Positions 8,925-18,877 of a DNA stretch of 64,000 nucleotides are shown one piece after another. The stretch lies in the NCBI GenBank assembly GCA_022539475.1, contig VCMS01000055.1:62001-126000 (forward strand). The letters run 5' to 3'. Made by a program: the position numbers and the translations under genes. This DNA is from Gracilaria domingensis. Taxonomy: Eukaryota > Rhodophyta > Florideophyceae > Gracilariales > Gracilariaceae. How positions within the stretch are numbered: position 1 is the first letter of the stretch; each line of letters starts with the position of its first letter. The notes beneath the pieces were generated by a model. That model did no database searches. It saw only the letters and a list, made by a program, of their open reading frames with translations, and was not told the origin of the DNA.

Positions 8925-9284
8925 CTAGTTGCCACCTTCCTCTTCCAGTACGCTTTGCGGGTATTCGACCAGAAAAAGCCACCACCATGCAAACACCGCG
9001 CCGCTCAACAGCAGCGTGAGAATGGAAGCCGCGCCGTGTAGAAGCGCGCTCGAAGTCGATATGGCGCCCACGCCAGTTAGAACGATTGTCCACGGTTGGC
9101 ACCACGGCGGCTTGTACCTGGAGTACACCGTGATCGCGTCGCGCGCCGTCTGAAGCGCTGTTCGACTCGGTCGCGCGCTTGCGCGCAGCGGCGCTCGAGC
9201 CGCATGGATGCGCGTGGGGCAGGTGGAGGCGGCGCGTGCCGGGCGTACGGGGGCGTGAATCGGCGTGCAGATAAACGAGATCAT
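8925..9284 (-). CDS. plastid-targeted DUF6737-like membrane protein, 119 aa
   Basis: The N-terminal 50 residues (MISFICTPIHAPVRP onward, rich in Arg, Ala, Ser and Thr with no acids) look like a plastid transit peptide. The mature part carries KPPWCQPWTIVLTG (about 56-69), which I recognise as the hallmark of small cyanobacterial and algal membrane proteins grouped as DUF6737. Two hydrophobic segments follow (about 62-80 and 84-107), the second ending WWWLFLVEYP. A Glu-rich tail ends the protein. Function is unknown; a thylakoid or envelope location is likely. The ATG at 9284 is the first in frame. It is divergent from cysS across 274 bp. Confidence 0.6.
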   Translation of the reverse strand: MISFICTPIHAPVRPARAASTCPTRIHAARAPLRASARPSRTALQTARDAITVYSRYKPPWCQPWTIVLTGVGAISTSSALLHGAASILTLLLSGAVFAWWWLFLVEYPQSVLEEEGGN

Positions 9285-9558
9285 CGCTTTGCGGTTTGCG
9301 AGCGCAAGCGTTTGAGGGGCGCGCACCGCGGCGTGTGAGCGGAACGGTGACCTCTTCGTCAGACGAAGCTCGTCTGCGCCGGTGGACGGCGGGCATCCCT
9401 CGCCGAGATCGTGGCGTTTTTCAGTAACGTGTCAGTTTTGGCTACATGCCTGCTGCAGCGGGGCTTGCTGAGCGAGCCTCGCTCACATCTCGCATCACCT
9501 GCGTTCGCGTATCGACACCTCCCGCCCTACAGAGAGATACCTCCGACACTTGGTGCTC

Positions 9559-11214
9559 ATGGCACGCCGTCGCCACCATTCGCCAGTCGCAATGGCAGGC
9601 AGCGTGGCCTTTGCGTCCTCGATACCGCTCAGGCGCACTTCTCTGCTCTCGCCGCCTCTCTCCGACGCACGCTCGCCGCCTCCCACGCGCGCGCGGTCAG
9701 CGCGTGCGCCCGTCCGCGCGCAGCTGTCCGTGCCGCCAACCACAAGCAGCGTGGAAGCCACCTCCGCCGAAAACGCCCCCCAGCAGAACGAGCTCCAGTT
9801 GTTCAATTCGCTCACCAGACGGAAGGAGCTCTTTCGCACCATCGAGCCAGGAGTGGTGCGCTTCTACTCGTGCGGTCCCACCGTGTACGACTTTGCGCAC
9901 ATTGGCAACTTCAGGGCGTTTCTCACGTACGACGTCATCAAGCGATGGCTCCTGTGCAAAGGGTACCAAGTGCGTCACGTCATGAACCTCACCGACGTCG
10001 ACGACAAGATCATTGCGCGAATGCAGCGCGAGCAGTGCTCGGCCGCGCAGCTGACGAACCGGTACGCCGACGCGTTTTTCGACGATCTCAAGCTTCTCAA
10101 CGTGATTCCCGCCGACCACTACCCGCGCGCAACGCAGCACATCCAGCACATGGAACGCTTCATCAACGATCTGAAGCGGCGCGGCTACGCGTACGAGAAG
10201 CAAGGCTCCACGTACTTTAGCGTGTCGAGCTTTGAGAAATACGGCCGTCTCGCGCAGCTCGACATGAGGGAGTGCGACGGCAGCGCCAGCGCGGCCGACT
10301 GCGACGAGTACGACAAACAAGACGTGCGCGACTTTGCTTTATGGAAGTCGCACAAACCAGAAGATGGCGACGTGTTTTGGCAAAACTCGCTCGGAAAGGG
10401 GCGTCCCGGATGGCACATCGAGTGCTCATGCATGGCGATGGAGTACCTCGGCGCGCAGCTGGACATTCACGCCGGGGGCATCGATCTGGTGTTCCCGCAC
10501 CACGAAAACGAAATTGCGCAGTCCGAAGCGCTGAGCGGCAAGCCGTTTGCGTCGTTCTGGCTGCACAACGGCTTTGTGAACATTGACAACGAGAAGATGT
10601 CCAAGAGTGTCGGCAACTTTCGCACGCTACGCGACGTTGTGCAGAGCGGCGAAGACGCGCGCGCGTTGCGCTACCTCGTGGTGGCGTCGCACTACCGGTC
10701 GGCGCTGGCGTTCACGGACACGTGCCTCACGTCGTCGCGCAACACCATCAGGCGGCTGGACGCGCTGCGCGCCCGGCTGGAGGGCGCCGCCGGCGCGGGC
10801 GGCGAGGACGAGGTACAGCGCGTGCTCGCTGCGGCGCGCGCGCGCTTCCGCAACGCAATGGACGACGATCTGAACACGCCGCGCGCGGCGGCGGCCATGT
10901 TCTCCGTGGTGAACGCGGCCGAGAAGCTGCTCCGGCGCGGCGCGCTCGGGAGGGAGGCGAGCACGCTGGTGGTGGAGTGCCTGGCGGACATGGACCGAGT
11001 GTTTGGCATTTTTTACGCGCCGGAGGTGGCGCGCGCGGCGCGCAGCGGCGCGGCGCGCGAGGAGCTGCTGCTGCTGCTCGAGCAGCGCGCGCAGGCGCGC
11101 AAGGCAAAGGACTTTGCGCGCGCCGACCAAATCCGCGACACCATCGCGGCGGCCGGCTTCCGCATCATGGACACGCCCGACGGCGCACGGCTGCAGCGCG
11201 TAGAACGCGGGTAA
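9559..11214 (+). CDS. cysS: cysteinyl-tRNA synthetase, organellar form, 551 aa
   Basis: Class I aminoacyl-tRNA synthetase that charges tRNA-Cys. The catalytic core shows [15 protein letters not shown] with the HIGH-type box HIGN (114-117) and the zinc ligand Cys105. The Zn-site [12 protein letters not shown] and the following [10 protein letters not shown] are present, as is the KMSKS loop (346-350). A DALR-type helical region and the C-terminal [11 protein letters not shown] motif typical of bacterial CysS complete it. The first 60 residues, Arg/Ser/Pro-rich with few acids, extend beyond bacterial CysS and look like a plastid or dual organelle presequence. The first in-frame ATG is 9559. No intron. 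The stop lies 16 bp from the stop of convergent SOF1. Confidence 0.95.
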   Translation: MARRRHHSPVAMAGSVAFASSIPLRRTSLLSPPLSDARSPPPTRARSARAPVRAQLSVPPTTSSVEATSAENAPQQNELQLFNSLTRRKELFRTIEPGVVRFYSCGPTVYDFAHIGNFRAFLTYDVIKRWLLCKGYQVRHVMNLTDVDDKIIARMQREQCSAAQLTNRYADAFFDDLKLLNVIPADHYPRATQHIQHMERFINDLKRRGYAYEKQGSTYFSVSSFEKYGRLAQLDMRECDGSASAADCDEYDKQDVRDFALWKSHKPEDGDVFWQNSLGKGRPGWHIECSCMAMEYLGAQLDIHAGGIDLVFPHHENEIAQSEALSGKPFASFWLHNGFVNIDNEKMSKSVGNFRTLRDVVQSGEDARALRYLVVASHYRSALAFTDTCLTSSRNTIRRLDALRARLEGAAGAGGEDEVQRVLAAARARFRNAMDDDLNTPRAAAAMFSVVNAAEKLLRRGALGREASTLVVECLADMDRVFGIFYAPEVARAARSGAAREELLLLLEQRAQARKAKDFARADQIRDTIAAAGFRIMDTPDGARLQRVERG

Positions 11215-11230
11215 AACAAACACGGCGCGC

Positions 11231-12610
11231 TCACTCCAACTCGCGCACAATGTTGTTCTTGCGCTGCTGCACCTTTTTCGGGCGCTTGTCCGGCGCGCTG
11301 TTGCTGCGCACGTTTCTGCGCTTGCGCTCGGCGCTCTTCTTCATGATGGCCTTGGTGAGCTGCACGGAGCGCACGTGCGCGGGCACGTGGCGCTTCTTGG
11401 CGATCTTGCGCACCTCGGCGAGGCCCTGGTAGCGCTGGATGAGCGTGTCGGCGGCGCGCAGCTTGTCGCGCTCGGGCGCGAACAGCGGCTTGAGCGGGCG
11501 GCTGCGCTCGCTCTTCCACACGCGCACGTCGGCGTCGTCGCTGCCCGAGACGACGTAGGACGCGTCCAGCGAGAAGCACACGGCGAAGACGCGGCGCATG
11601 CGCCGGGTGTGGTACAGCTCGCGGCTGCGGCCGGCGGTGTGCGGGAAGATGCGCACGGTGTTGTCGTAGCTGCCCGTGACAAACTCGTGCCCCGTGGGGC
11701 TGAAGTCGACGGACAGCACGGCGGCGGCGTGGTCCTTGTGCACGCAGAGCGCGCCGCGGCGCGACAGGTTGCGCATGTCGTACGCGTAGCAGTTGTGGTC
11801 GTCGTTGGCGGCCACAAAGTTGAAGGGCTCGACCGGGTTCCACGAGATGTCGTTGGTGCGCCTGGCGAGCACGAGCGTGCGGATGGGCGACTTGGCGCGC
11901 ACGTCGTACAGCACGATGGAGCGGTCGGCGCCCGCCGACGCCAGGATGTCGCCCTCGGCCGGGTTCCAGCGCACGCAGTGCAGCGAGTCGACGGCGCGCG
12001 ACAGCGACAGCACGGGCGCCGAGCGGCTCTCGTCCCACAGCTGCACGACGGAGGCGGCGGTGGCGAACCAGGCGCGGCGGTAGCTGGCGTGCACGCACGC
12101 CGGCGCGCCCGCGCTGCAGCGGTAGCGCTGCAGCGGCGGCGGCGGCGGCGGCGCGTGGTCGCCGTCGTCGTCATGGCGCTCCGGCACGCGCGCGCTGTGC
12201 ACCACGCCGGCGTCGGTGCAGAAGAGCAGGCGGCGCGAGTCGCACGAGAAGGACACGGCGCGCACGAAGGCGGCGGGCTTGGGCGCGAGCGCGAGGCGCG
12301 GCGCGCGGCTGGGCAGGTGCCACAGGCGCAGCTCGCCGTCGGCGGCGCCCGACGCCAGCAGCGCCACGTCGGCGCGCGAGCGCGCCACGCAGTAGACGCC
12401 GTCGGCGTGCGGCGGCGCGCACGCGAACAGGAACGGGCGCGCCAGCAGCCGGTTGAGCTTGGCGGCCGCCACCGCGCGCGCCACGTGCAGCGGGCGCGCC
12501 GGCGCGTGCAGCGGGCGCGCGCGGTTGGCGCAGAAGCGCGCGCGCGCGGCCGCGCCGTCGTGGCGGCCGCACCACTCGGCGTCCGAGCGCGACAGCACGC
12601 GCAGCCGCAT
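11231..12610 (-). CDS. SOF1: SOF1/DCAF13 WD40 ribosome biogenesis protein, 459 aa
   Basis: A WD40-repeat component of the small-subunit processome, needed for 18S rRNA maturation. The start at 12610 gives MRLRVLSRSDAEW, matching the family N-terminus; the frame stays open upstream only because of GC-richness. WD repeats follow with SGAADGELRLWHLPSR, SAGADRSIVLYDVRA and SGSDDADVRVWKSER. The C-terminus has the Sof1-specific basic domain (LAEVRKIAKKRHVP, then SAERKRRNVRSN). Length equals human DCAF13 (about 445). A run of 16 C residues in the sense strand (12617-12632) sits 6 bases before the ATG. Confidence 0.93.
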   Translation of the reverse strand: MRLRVLSRSDAEWCGRHDGAAARARFCANRARPLHAPARPLHVARAVAAAKLNRLLARPFLFACAPPHADGVYCVARSRADVALLASGAADGELRLWHLPSRAPRLALAPKPAAFVRAVSFSCDSRRLLFCTDAGVVHSARVPERHDDDGDHAPPPPPPLQRYRCSAGAPACVHASYRRAWFATAASVVQLWDESRSAPVLSLSRAVDSLHCVRWNPAEGDILASAGADRSIVLYDVRAKSPIRTLVLARRTNDISWNPVEPFNFVAANDDHNCYAYDMRNLSRRGALCVHKDHAAAVLSVDFSPTGHEFVTGSYDNTVRIFPHTAGRSRELYHTRRMRRVFAVCFSLDASYVVSGSDDADVRVWKSERSRPLKPLFAPERDKLRAADTLIQRYQGLAEVRKIAKKRHVPAHVRSVQLTKAIMKKSAERKRRNVRSNSAPDKRPKKVQQRKNNIVRELE

Positions 12611-12920
12611 GGCGCCGGGGGGGGGGGGGGGGAGGATAGGGGGGAGGCGGGTGCGCGCGGGTGCGGCGCGCGCGCGCGGCGCGCGGATCAAAGCGGCGGC
12701 GGCGGCGGCGGCGGTGGCGGCGGCGCGCGCGCCGCGGCCACGTGTGCGCAGCCAAAAGGCGCGTGGCTGCGGAGCGGCGCGACGGCGCGCGGCGTTAAAA
12801 GGCGCGCGAGTGTAAGCTGCGCGCGCGGCGCGGCCGAGATCTCCGCCGCAGCAAACACAGCAACAACAAACAAACACTGGTACATACAGTTACACCGCAG
12901 CGCGCGCGCGTGATCCGCCA
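12611..12920 (-). promoter_or_regulatory. SOF1 5' flank with GCGTTAAAAGGCGCG element
   Basis: About 310 bp of extreme GC content between SOF1 and the 3' end of the homeodomain gene. The element at 12792-12806, a short T/A step inside a GC-rich frame, recurs at 15058-15071 upstream of the homeodomain gene in the same orientation. It may act as a TATA substitute, about 185 bp before the SOF1 ATG. Confidence 0.35.
12617..12632. repeat. G16 homopolymer (C16 in SOF1 sense)
   Basis: Sixteen consecutive G on the plus strand, abutting the SOF1 start codon as a poly-C 5' leader. A 15-base tract occupies the matching place before MED13. Confidence 0.9.
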
Positions 12921-14517
12921 TCAAAATCGTTGCATCAGCTTCACGTAGCGCTGCGCCTCCCGCAGCGACCGCAGCCGCTGCCCGTCCGGCGCCACGTACA
13001 TCGCGCCGCCGCCGCCATCAGCACCACCACCACCACCACCACCACCGCCGCCGCCGCCGCCGCCAAAGCCGCCGCCAAGGCCGCCGCCAAGGCCGCCGCC
13101 AAGGCCGCCGCCGCCGCCGCGGCCCACGCGCCAGCCCTCGGGCAGCCCGTCCGGGCCCGAGCCGCCGCGCGCCGCGTCGGCCGCGCCGCCGCCGCCGCCG
13201 CGCGCGCGCTTGCGCGCGCCCTTCCACTCGCCGCCGCCGCACAGCCGCCGCTTGCCGCACACGGGGTGCGTCACGCTCAGGCCGACGCTCTTGCGCACCA
13301 CCATGAGCGGCGCCTTCTTCTTCACCACCCACTTGTCGCCGCCGCGCCACATCTGGTACGGCCGCAGCAGGTGGCGCCGCGTCCACGCCACCTGCCCGCT
13401 CTCGAAGCTCACCAGGTAGCCCTTGCGCACCACCAGCGTCTGGATCACGCCAATAAACCACGCGCCGTCCTTGAGCACCTCGGTGGCGTCGCCAATGTCC
13501 GGCCGCCACCACTCCAGCTCGGGCGCCTTGGGCCGCATGCGCTTCGCCAGCACCTCCTCCTGCACGCGCGCGCCGCGCTCGTCCACGCGGTGCTCGTAGC
13601 GCACCACGTACCAGATGCGCGCCGCCGCCGCCGTGCGCGCCGCCACGGGCGAGCGCACCGTGCGCGGCGACTCGTCGCCCTCCTCCTTGTCCTTGTCGCG
13701 CTCCGCCTCGCTGTCGCTGCAGCTGCTGCTGCTGCTGCCGCCGCCGTCGCGCTCGTGCACCACGCGCGCGCCGTCCGCGCCCGCGCGCGCGCCCGCGCCG
13801 GCGCTGGCGCTGGCGCCCAGCGAAATGTGGCTCGGCGCCCTGGAAACAATCACCGCCGAGTACCACGAGCGGCAGATGCCCTTGTCACTCTCCATCACCT
13901 CCACGCCGTCGCCCACGCCGTACTCGCGCTGCGAGCACAGCCGCGGCGTGGGCGCCACAAAGCGCGCGCGCGGCCGCCGCGCCGTCAGCGGCGTGCACGG
14001 CTCATCGCGCGCGCGCCGCGCCGCGCGCGGCGGCGACACGGCGCGCCGCAGCGCCAGCGGCTGCGCCGGCAGCGGCGCCAGCGGCGCCAGCGGCGCCAGC
14101 GGCGGCGCAGCCGGCGGCGCTTGCGCTTGCGCCGGCGCCAATTGCGCGGGCGCGGGCGCGGCGCGGCGCAGCGCCAGCTCGGCCATGCAGGTGGCGGCGG
14201 CCACCTCCTCCTGCTTCTGGCGCGCGGCGGCGGCGGCGGCGCGGCGGCGCGCGGCGGCCGCCGCCTTCTCGGCCTTCTTGTGCGGCACGCGCGCGCGGCG
14301 GTTCTTGAACCACAGCACGGCGGACTGGAACGGCATGTCGATGGCGGCCGCCAGCTGCTGCAGCTCGGCCGACGACGGCGACGGGTTGCGCTCGAACTTG
14401 GCCAGCAGGTGCGTGAGCTGCGCCGGCGACGCGCGGTAGCGCCGCTGCTTGGGGCGCCGCGCCGCGCCGCCGCCGCCCGCGGGCGCGCTACTTGCGGCGG
14501 CGCGCGGTTGCATTGCG

Positions 14518-14550
<33 letters not shown>

Positions 14551-14846
14551 TTGACGGGCGACGCGGTGGCCAGCGTCGCGGCGGTGGCCAGCGCGCCCAG
14601 CGACAGCGCGGCGGCGGCCGTCGACGGCGACGGCGGCGCGCGCGGCGGCTGCGGCGGCGTCGGCGGCTGCGTCGGCGTCGGCGGCTGCGGCGGCGCGTGC
14701 GGCGCGCGCAGCAGCGGCGGCAGCGGCGGCAGCACGGGCGGGTTGAACGCGGGGCTGTGCGTTGGCGGCGGCTGCGGCGGCTGCGGCGGGAGCGGGTGCG
14801 GCGGGTGCGGCGGGAGCGGCGGCGCGGCGGGCGTGGGCGAGCGCAT
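12921..14846 (-). CDS. homeodomain plus tandem Agenet/Tudor-like protein, 641 aa
   Basis: A probable chromatin-associated transcription factor. Residues 1-130 are Pro-rich, including a run of about 11 Pro. The homeodomain spans about 131-191: a basic start KQRRYRAS, helices with ELQQLAAAIDMPF, and recognition helix VLWFKNRRAR (178-186 region). An Ala/Arg-rich helix follows. From about 308 to 505 lie Agenet/Tudor-like repeats: GVEVMESDKGICRSWYSAVIV, interrupted by a Gly/Ser/acidic insert, then WYVVRYEHRVDERGARVQEE, then DATEVLKDGAWFIGVI and LVSFESGQVAW, ending RPYQMWRGGDKWV. The C-terminus has long poly-Gly runs. The first plausible ATG is 14846; upstream frame content is poly-Phe from an A-tract and is not coding. 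Poly-Pro and poly-Gly come from GGC/GCC repeats. Confidence 0.75.
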
Positions 14847-15201
14847 CGCGAAGGGGCGCGCTCGACGGCGGGCGGGCGGGCGGGCGGCGCGGCGGGGGCG
14901 GGGCGGCAGCGCGGCGGGCGCGCGGAGAAGAAGAAGAGGACGCGCGCTCGCGGGGGCAGCGCGCAAACAGCTCAGCGGCTGACGTGCGCGATGGCGGGCG
15001 CGATGCGCGGGGCGCGCGCGCGCTTTGTGCGGTGATCCGCGGCCCGCGCGCGCGCGCGCGTTAAAGGCGCGAGCGGGCGCGCGCGCGCGCGCGACGCACC
15101 AAAAGCGGGCGCGCCAAAAAGGCGCGCGCGCGCGCGCCACGCAATGCAGAAGCGTTCGCCGCGCGCGCGCGCGTTCAAAGCTTTGAAAAAAGCTTTGCAA
15201 G

Positions 15202-15236
<35 letters not shown>

Positions 15237-15256
15237 TACCTTCGGAAGAAGATGGT
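14847..15256 (-). promoter_or_regulatory. 5' flank of the homeodomain gene: CG runs and poly-A
   Basis: 410 bp with several alternating CG runs (for example 15044-15060, 15076-15092 and 15122-15137) that favour Z-DNA. It also has a GCGTTAAAGGCGCG element at 15058-15071, about 213 bp before the ATG, and the A33 tract. No gene is supported. Confidence 0.4.
15202..15234. repeat. A33 homopolymer
   Basis: Thirty-three A on the plus strand, preceded by two AAGCTTTG copies. It lies 22 bp beyond the stop of the MIT-PRONE gene, in plus-strand coordinates before 15257. On the minus strand it is poly-T between the two genes, so it is not a plain poly-A tail in the sense of either gene. Confidence 0.9.
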
Positions 15257-15911
15257 TCACGGTTCATCGCGAGCACGCCGCCTCCGCCTCTTCTCGCGCT
15301 CGTCCGCCTCCACCAGCTCGCGGATGCGCGTGAGCAGCCGGTACGCGCGCGACTCGAGCGCGCGCGAGTACGCCTCCAGCCCGGCGCGCCCAATGTCGTC
15401 GTTGTTCTGGATCTTGGCCATGTCCAGCTCCGTGTGCTGCATCGTGGGCCACTCGCGCCGCAGGTCGCGGATGGCGTTCTGGCAGCGCCGGAACGCCGTG
15501 ACCGCCTGGTGGAAGCGCTCGCCGCGGATGTCGAACGTGCGGCTGAGGAACGACTTGTTGTTGGCCTTGGCCTCCCAGATGAGCGCCACCTTCTCCAGGC
15601 TGGACGTGATCTCCTTGGCCGCGTCCTTGTGCCACATGTCGCGGTCCTTCATGTAGTCCGACACCTTGAACATGCCCCACGTGGTCAGGCCCTCCTTGAG
15701 CTCGCGCGGGATCAGCTGCCGCGCGTGCTTGGGCAGCGCCTCCACGAACGACGCCGGCACCGCCATGCACTTCACCACCTCCACGTTGATCTCGTGGCAC
15801 ACCTTGAACACGCTGCGCATCTCCATCTCCGCCTCGTCCACGATGCGCCGCACCTCCGCCCCCAGCCCGCCCGCCTGCACCACCGGCACCTTCACCCACC
15901 ACCGCCGCCGC

Positions 15912-15968
<57 letters not shown>

Positions 15969-17322
15969 CCGCCATTCCCGCCGCCGTGCCCGCCATTCCC
16001 GCCGCCGCCGTCCGCGTCGCGATCCACGTACCGAACGTGCCCGGCCAGCGCCGCGAACGAGCGCATCGTGCGCCGCACCGACCGGTCGCACCGCTCCAGC
16101 GACGGCAGGTCGCGCGCAATGTCCTCGCGCAGCTCCGCCCCGCGCGACCCGCCCTCGCCCACCGCCCGCTCGCGCTTGATCTCCTGCAGCATCGACAGCA
16201 GCACCTCCAGCTCCGACGCCCACTTGTGCTCCAGCTCGGGCGCCAGCGGCTCCAGCCGCTTCAGGTCGCCAAACGTGTTGGCGTTCAGCGTCGTCAGCAG
16301 CAGCTCCAGCGCGCGCGCCGGCCCCAGGTGCTTGCGCTTCACCGTGAAGTTGTTGAGGCACTCCTGCATCAGCTTCACGCGCTCCTGCATCTCGGCCACC
16401 CGCTCGCGCGACACCGAGTTGGTCGACGCGCGCACCGCGCTGCGCGAGATGCGCCGGCTCAGGCTGCTGCGGTGCGCCTTGCCCGCCGCCGACAGCCCCA
16501 CCGCCGCCGCCGCCGCCGCCCCCGGCGCCGCGCGCGGCGCGTCCGGGATCGCCGCCAGCGGCTTTTCGTTGGAGCAGTCCGGGAACGGCGCGCGCGCCAG
16601 CTCGTACTTGTTGCTCTTGTTCGGCGCCACGTTTTCAGTCGCGGCTGTCGGCACAGGCGGCAGCGGCCTGGTAGGCGGTTGCAGCTTTTCAGCGTTCGAT
16701 GCCGCTTGCTTCTTTGCAGCAGCGCCGCCAGCAGCAGCACTAGTGTGCTGCTGCTGCTGCTGCTGCGACACGGGCTTGGACACGCGAATGTTCTCCACAC
16801 GAGTGTACGACGCGTACACCGTGTTGTTCACCGTGTGCTGGTCGAAATGCTCCTTGCGCGTAGTCTCCGTGACGATGTGCTCGTCGCCGTCCGCCTCACT
16901 CTCATCACCGTCCTCAGCGTCTTCCTCAAAAGCCTCGCGGATCACGTCGCAGCGCTCCATGTACATCTTGATTCTCTCGTGCACGTCGCTGCCTTCCTCG
17001 GGAGTGAGGAACGGGATCACTTCGTAGTACAAGTCCACCACGGTGAGATAAAGTTCCACCGCCTCGAAATACTGCTCCTTCTCGTCACATCGCACCGCCT
17101 TCTCGGCCGTGTTTTCCGCTCTTGCAAACAATTCGTGAATGTACATGTCGCGCACGCCCCACTCGCTGTCAACATGCTGCGAGTGCGTGACATCCTCCAC
17201 AACCACCGGCGCCGCCGGCGCGCGCGCATGCTGCTGCGGCGGATGCTGCACCGAAGAGGGCGACGGTCGCTTTTCGTTGGCGTGGCGAGCGTTGCGCTTG
17301 GCGGTTGCGCCGGCGGCCGACT

Positions 17323-17365
<43 letters not shown>

Positions 17366-17836
17366 GGTGACAATGCTCAATTGGGCGGCCGATTTGTCAT
17401 GGCGCGGCTTGTGCGCGCAGACAGCTGCGCGCGCGTTGGAGCGCGCACACGGCAAAGGCGCACCGTCGGCAGCATTCTGATGGACGCAAGACTCCAGGCG
17501 CCCCGGGCCCGTCTTGGGGATGAGCGGATCCATGTCGGCCGAGGCGGAGCCAAAGGTGTCGACCGAAGAATCCACGTGCGGCGCAGGCGGCGGCGGCCGC
17601 ACGTCGTCCACGCGCTGCAAGTCGCGCTCGCGCAGCGGAATTCGGTCGTGGTCGCGCGGCAGCGACGCGGCGGCAGAGAACTTTTGGATGAGGCTGCCGA
17701 CGCTGGCGGCCGGCGCATCGACGGGCTTGGCGGGCGAGCGCGACTTGTGCTTCTGCTCGTCGGCCCTGGCGGACACGATGGCGGCCAGATGGGCGCGCGG
17801 GTTGTTCTGGCGGTGGTGCGTCTTGGAGCGGTGCAT
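15257..17836 (-). CDS. MIT-like plus PRONE (RopGEF-type) protein, 859 aa or longer
   Basis: The C-terminal half (from about residue 510) has the marks of PRONE, the catalytic domain of plant RopGEFs that activates Rho-of-plant GTPases: WWVKVPVVQAGGLG, then MAVPASFVEALPKHAR, VALIWEAKANNKSFLSRTFD, and HTELDMAKIQNNDDIGRAG followed by LEAYSRALES. A helical domain at about 232-302 (AEKAVRCDEKEQYFEAVELY, then MYMERCDVIREAF) looks like MIT, a microtubule-interacting and trafficking module. Between are disordered, Gln/Ala/Pro-rich parts; a GCC repeat inserts poly-Gly inside PRONE before WWVKV. The listed start is the first in-frame ATG, but the frame stays open to 18175 and upstream residues (KRSVRSIRQQFETA) look coding, so an upstream exon is likely. 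Confidence 0.8.
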
Positions 17837-18226
17837 CTTCTTGGACGCGGCGGCGCCGGAGGCGGCGTGCTTCTTGACGGGGGTGGTGGGGGCGGACGAG
17901 GGCGCGGCGGGCTCGGCGGCGGTCTCAAACTGCTGCCGGATGGAGCGCACGGAGCGCTTGGGCGCGGGTTGGCGGTGCGCGGCGGCGCGCTGCGCGCGGC
18001 GCTGGTCGGGGGGGGGGCGTACATGGGGGCAGGGGGGAGGAGGGAGGGGGATGGGGCTGGGGAAGGAGGAAAGGGGACGGACAGGGGGGGGCGGAAGAGG
18101 GAAGGAGGGATGATATGAGGCGGGGGGCGTGGGTGGGAGATTTTGAAATGGGGGCGCGGCGAACGAAACGGCCACCTTTGAAACTTCAAACCGCCGCGCG
18201 TGGCGCGGCAGCGCGCGGCAAAAACG
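17837..18226 (-). other. unresolved 5' end of the MIT-PRONE gene
   Basis: From 18175 down to 17836 the MIT-PRONE frame is open but lacks an in-frame ATG. The sense strand has a long pyrimidine tract (about 18115-18005) ending in a possible acceptor CCAG, so the real first exon may splice in here. An ATG at about 18025 lies in another frame. QueG ends at 18227, leaving little room for a separate promoter. Confidence 0.4.
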
Positions 18227-18838
18227 TCAGCCGGGACCGTTCGCGCGGCGCGCGCGCTGACGCAAGGCGGCGCGCGCGCCGCGCACGCGCGCGCGCAGCG
18301 TGCGCAGCGCCCAGCGCGCGGCGCGGCGCACGGCGGCGTCGTCGTGGCGGCGCGCGGCGCGCGCCAGCGCCGGCGCGTCGGCGGCGCGGCCGACGTTGCC
18401 CAGCGCGATGGCGGCGTTGCGCGCCAGCCGCGCGCGCCCGATGCGCCGCACGGGCGAGCGCGCGAAGCGCGCCGCGAACGCGGCCGCGTCGAGGCGCAGC
18501 AGCGCGCCCAGCGGCGGCGACGCCACCGCGGGCGGCGCGCCGCCGAACAGCACGCTGTGGCCGGCCGTGGCGTGGCGCGGCGGCGCGCCCGCCCAGTCCA
18601 GCCGGTTCCACGGGCACACCTGCTGGCAGATGTCGCAGCCGTACACGCGGTTGCCGATTTGGCGCCGCAGCCGCTCGCGGATGGTGCCGCCGTGCTCGAT
18701 GGTGAGGTAGCTGATGCAGCGCCGCGCGTCCACCACGTGGTCGCGCACGATGGCGCCGGTGGGGCACGCGTCGCGGCACTTGGTGCAGCCGCCGCAGCCG
18801 GGCTCGCCGCGCCCGCGCGCGCGCGCGCGCGCGCCGCG

Positions 18839-18877
<39 letters not shown>

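Noticed and set aside
12611-12877. 89-residue N-terminal extension of SOF1
   Set aside because: Runs through the C16 tract; the family N-terminus starts exactly at ATG 12610.
11375-12913. 512-codon open frame on the plus strand antisense to SOF1
   Set aside because: GC-rich DNA lacks stop codons in several frames. The product is Ala/Arg/Val-rich with no domain, while the minus frame is a clear WD40 protein.
12930-15035. 701-codon plus-strand frame antisense to the homeodomain gene
   Set aside because: Composition effect; Arg/Ala/His repeats mirror the GGC/GCC runs. No recognisable domain.
14847-15260. N-terminal extension of the homeodomain frame with poly-Phe
   Set aside because: The poly-Phe is the A33 tract read on the minus strand, and the frame lacks a sensible start; the ATG at 14846 is used instead.
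15434-18118. 894-codon plus-strand frame antisense to the MIT-PRONE gene
   Set aside because: Same cause: low-complexity Arg/Ala/Leu product with no conserved motif, opposite a PRONE domain.
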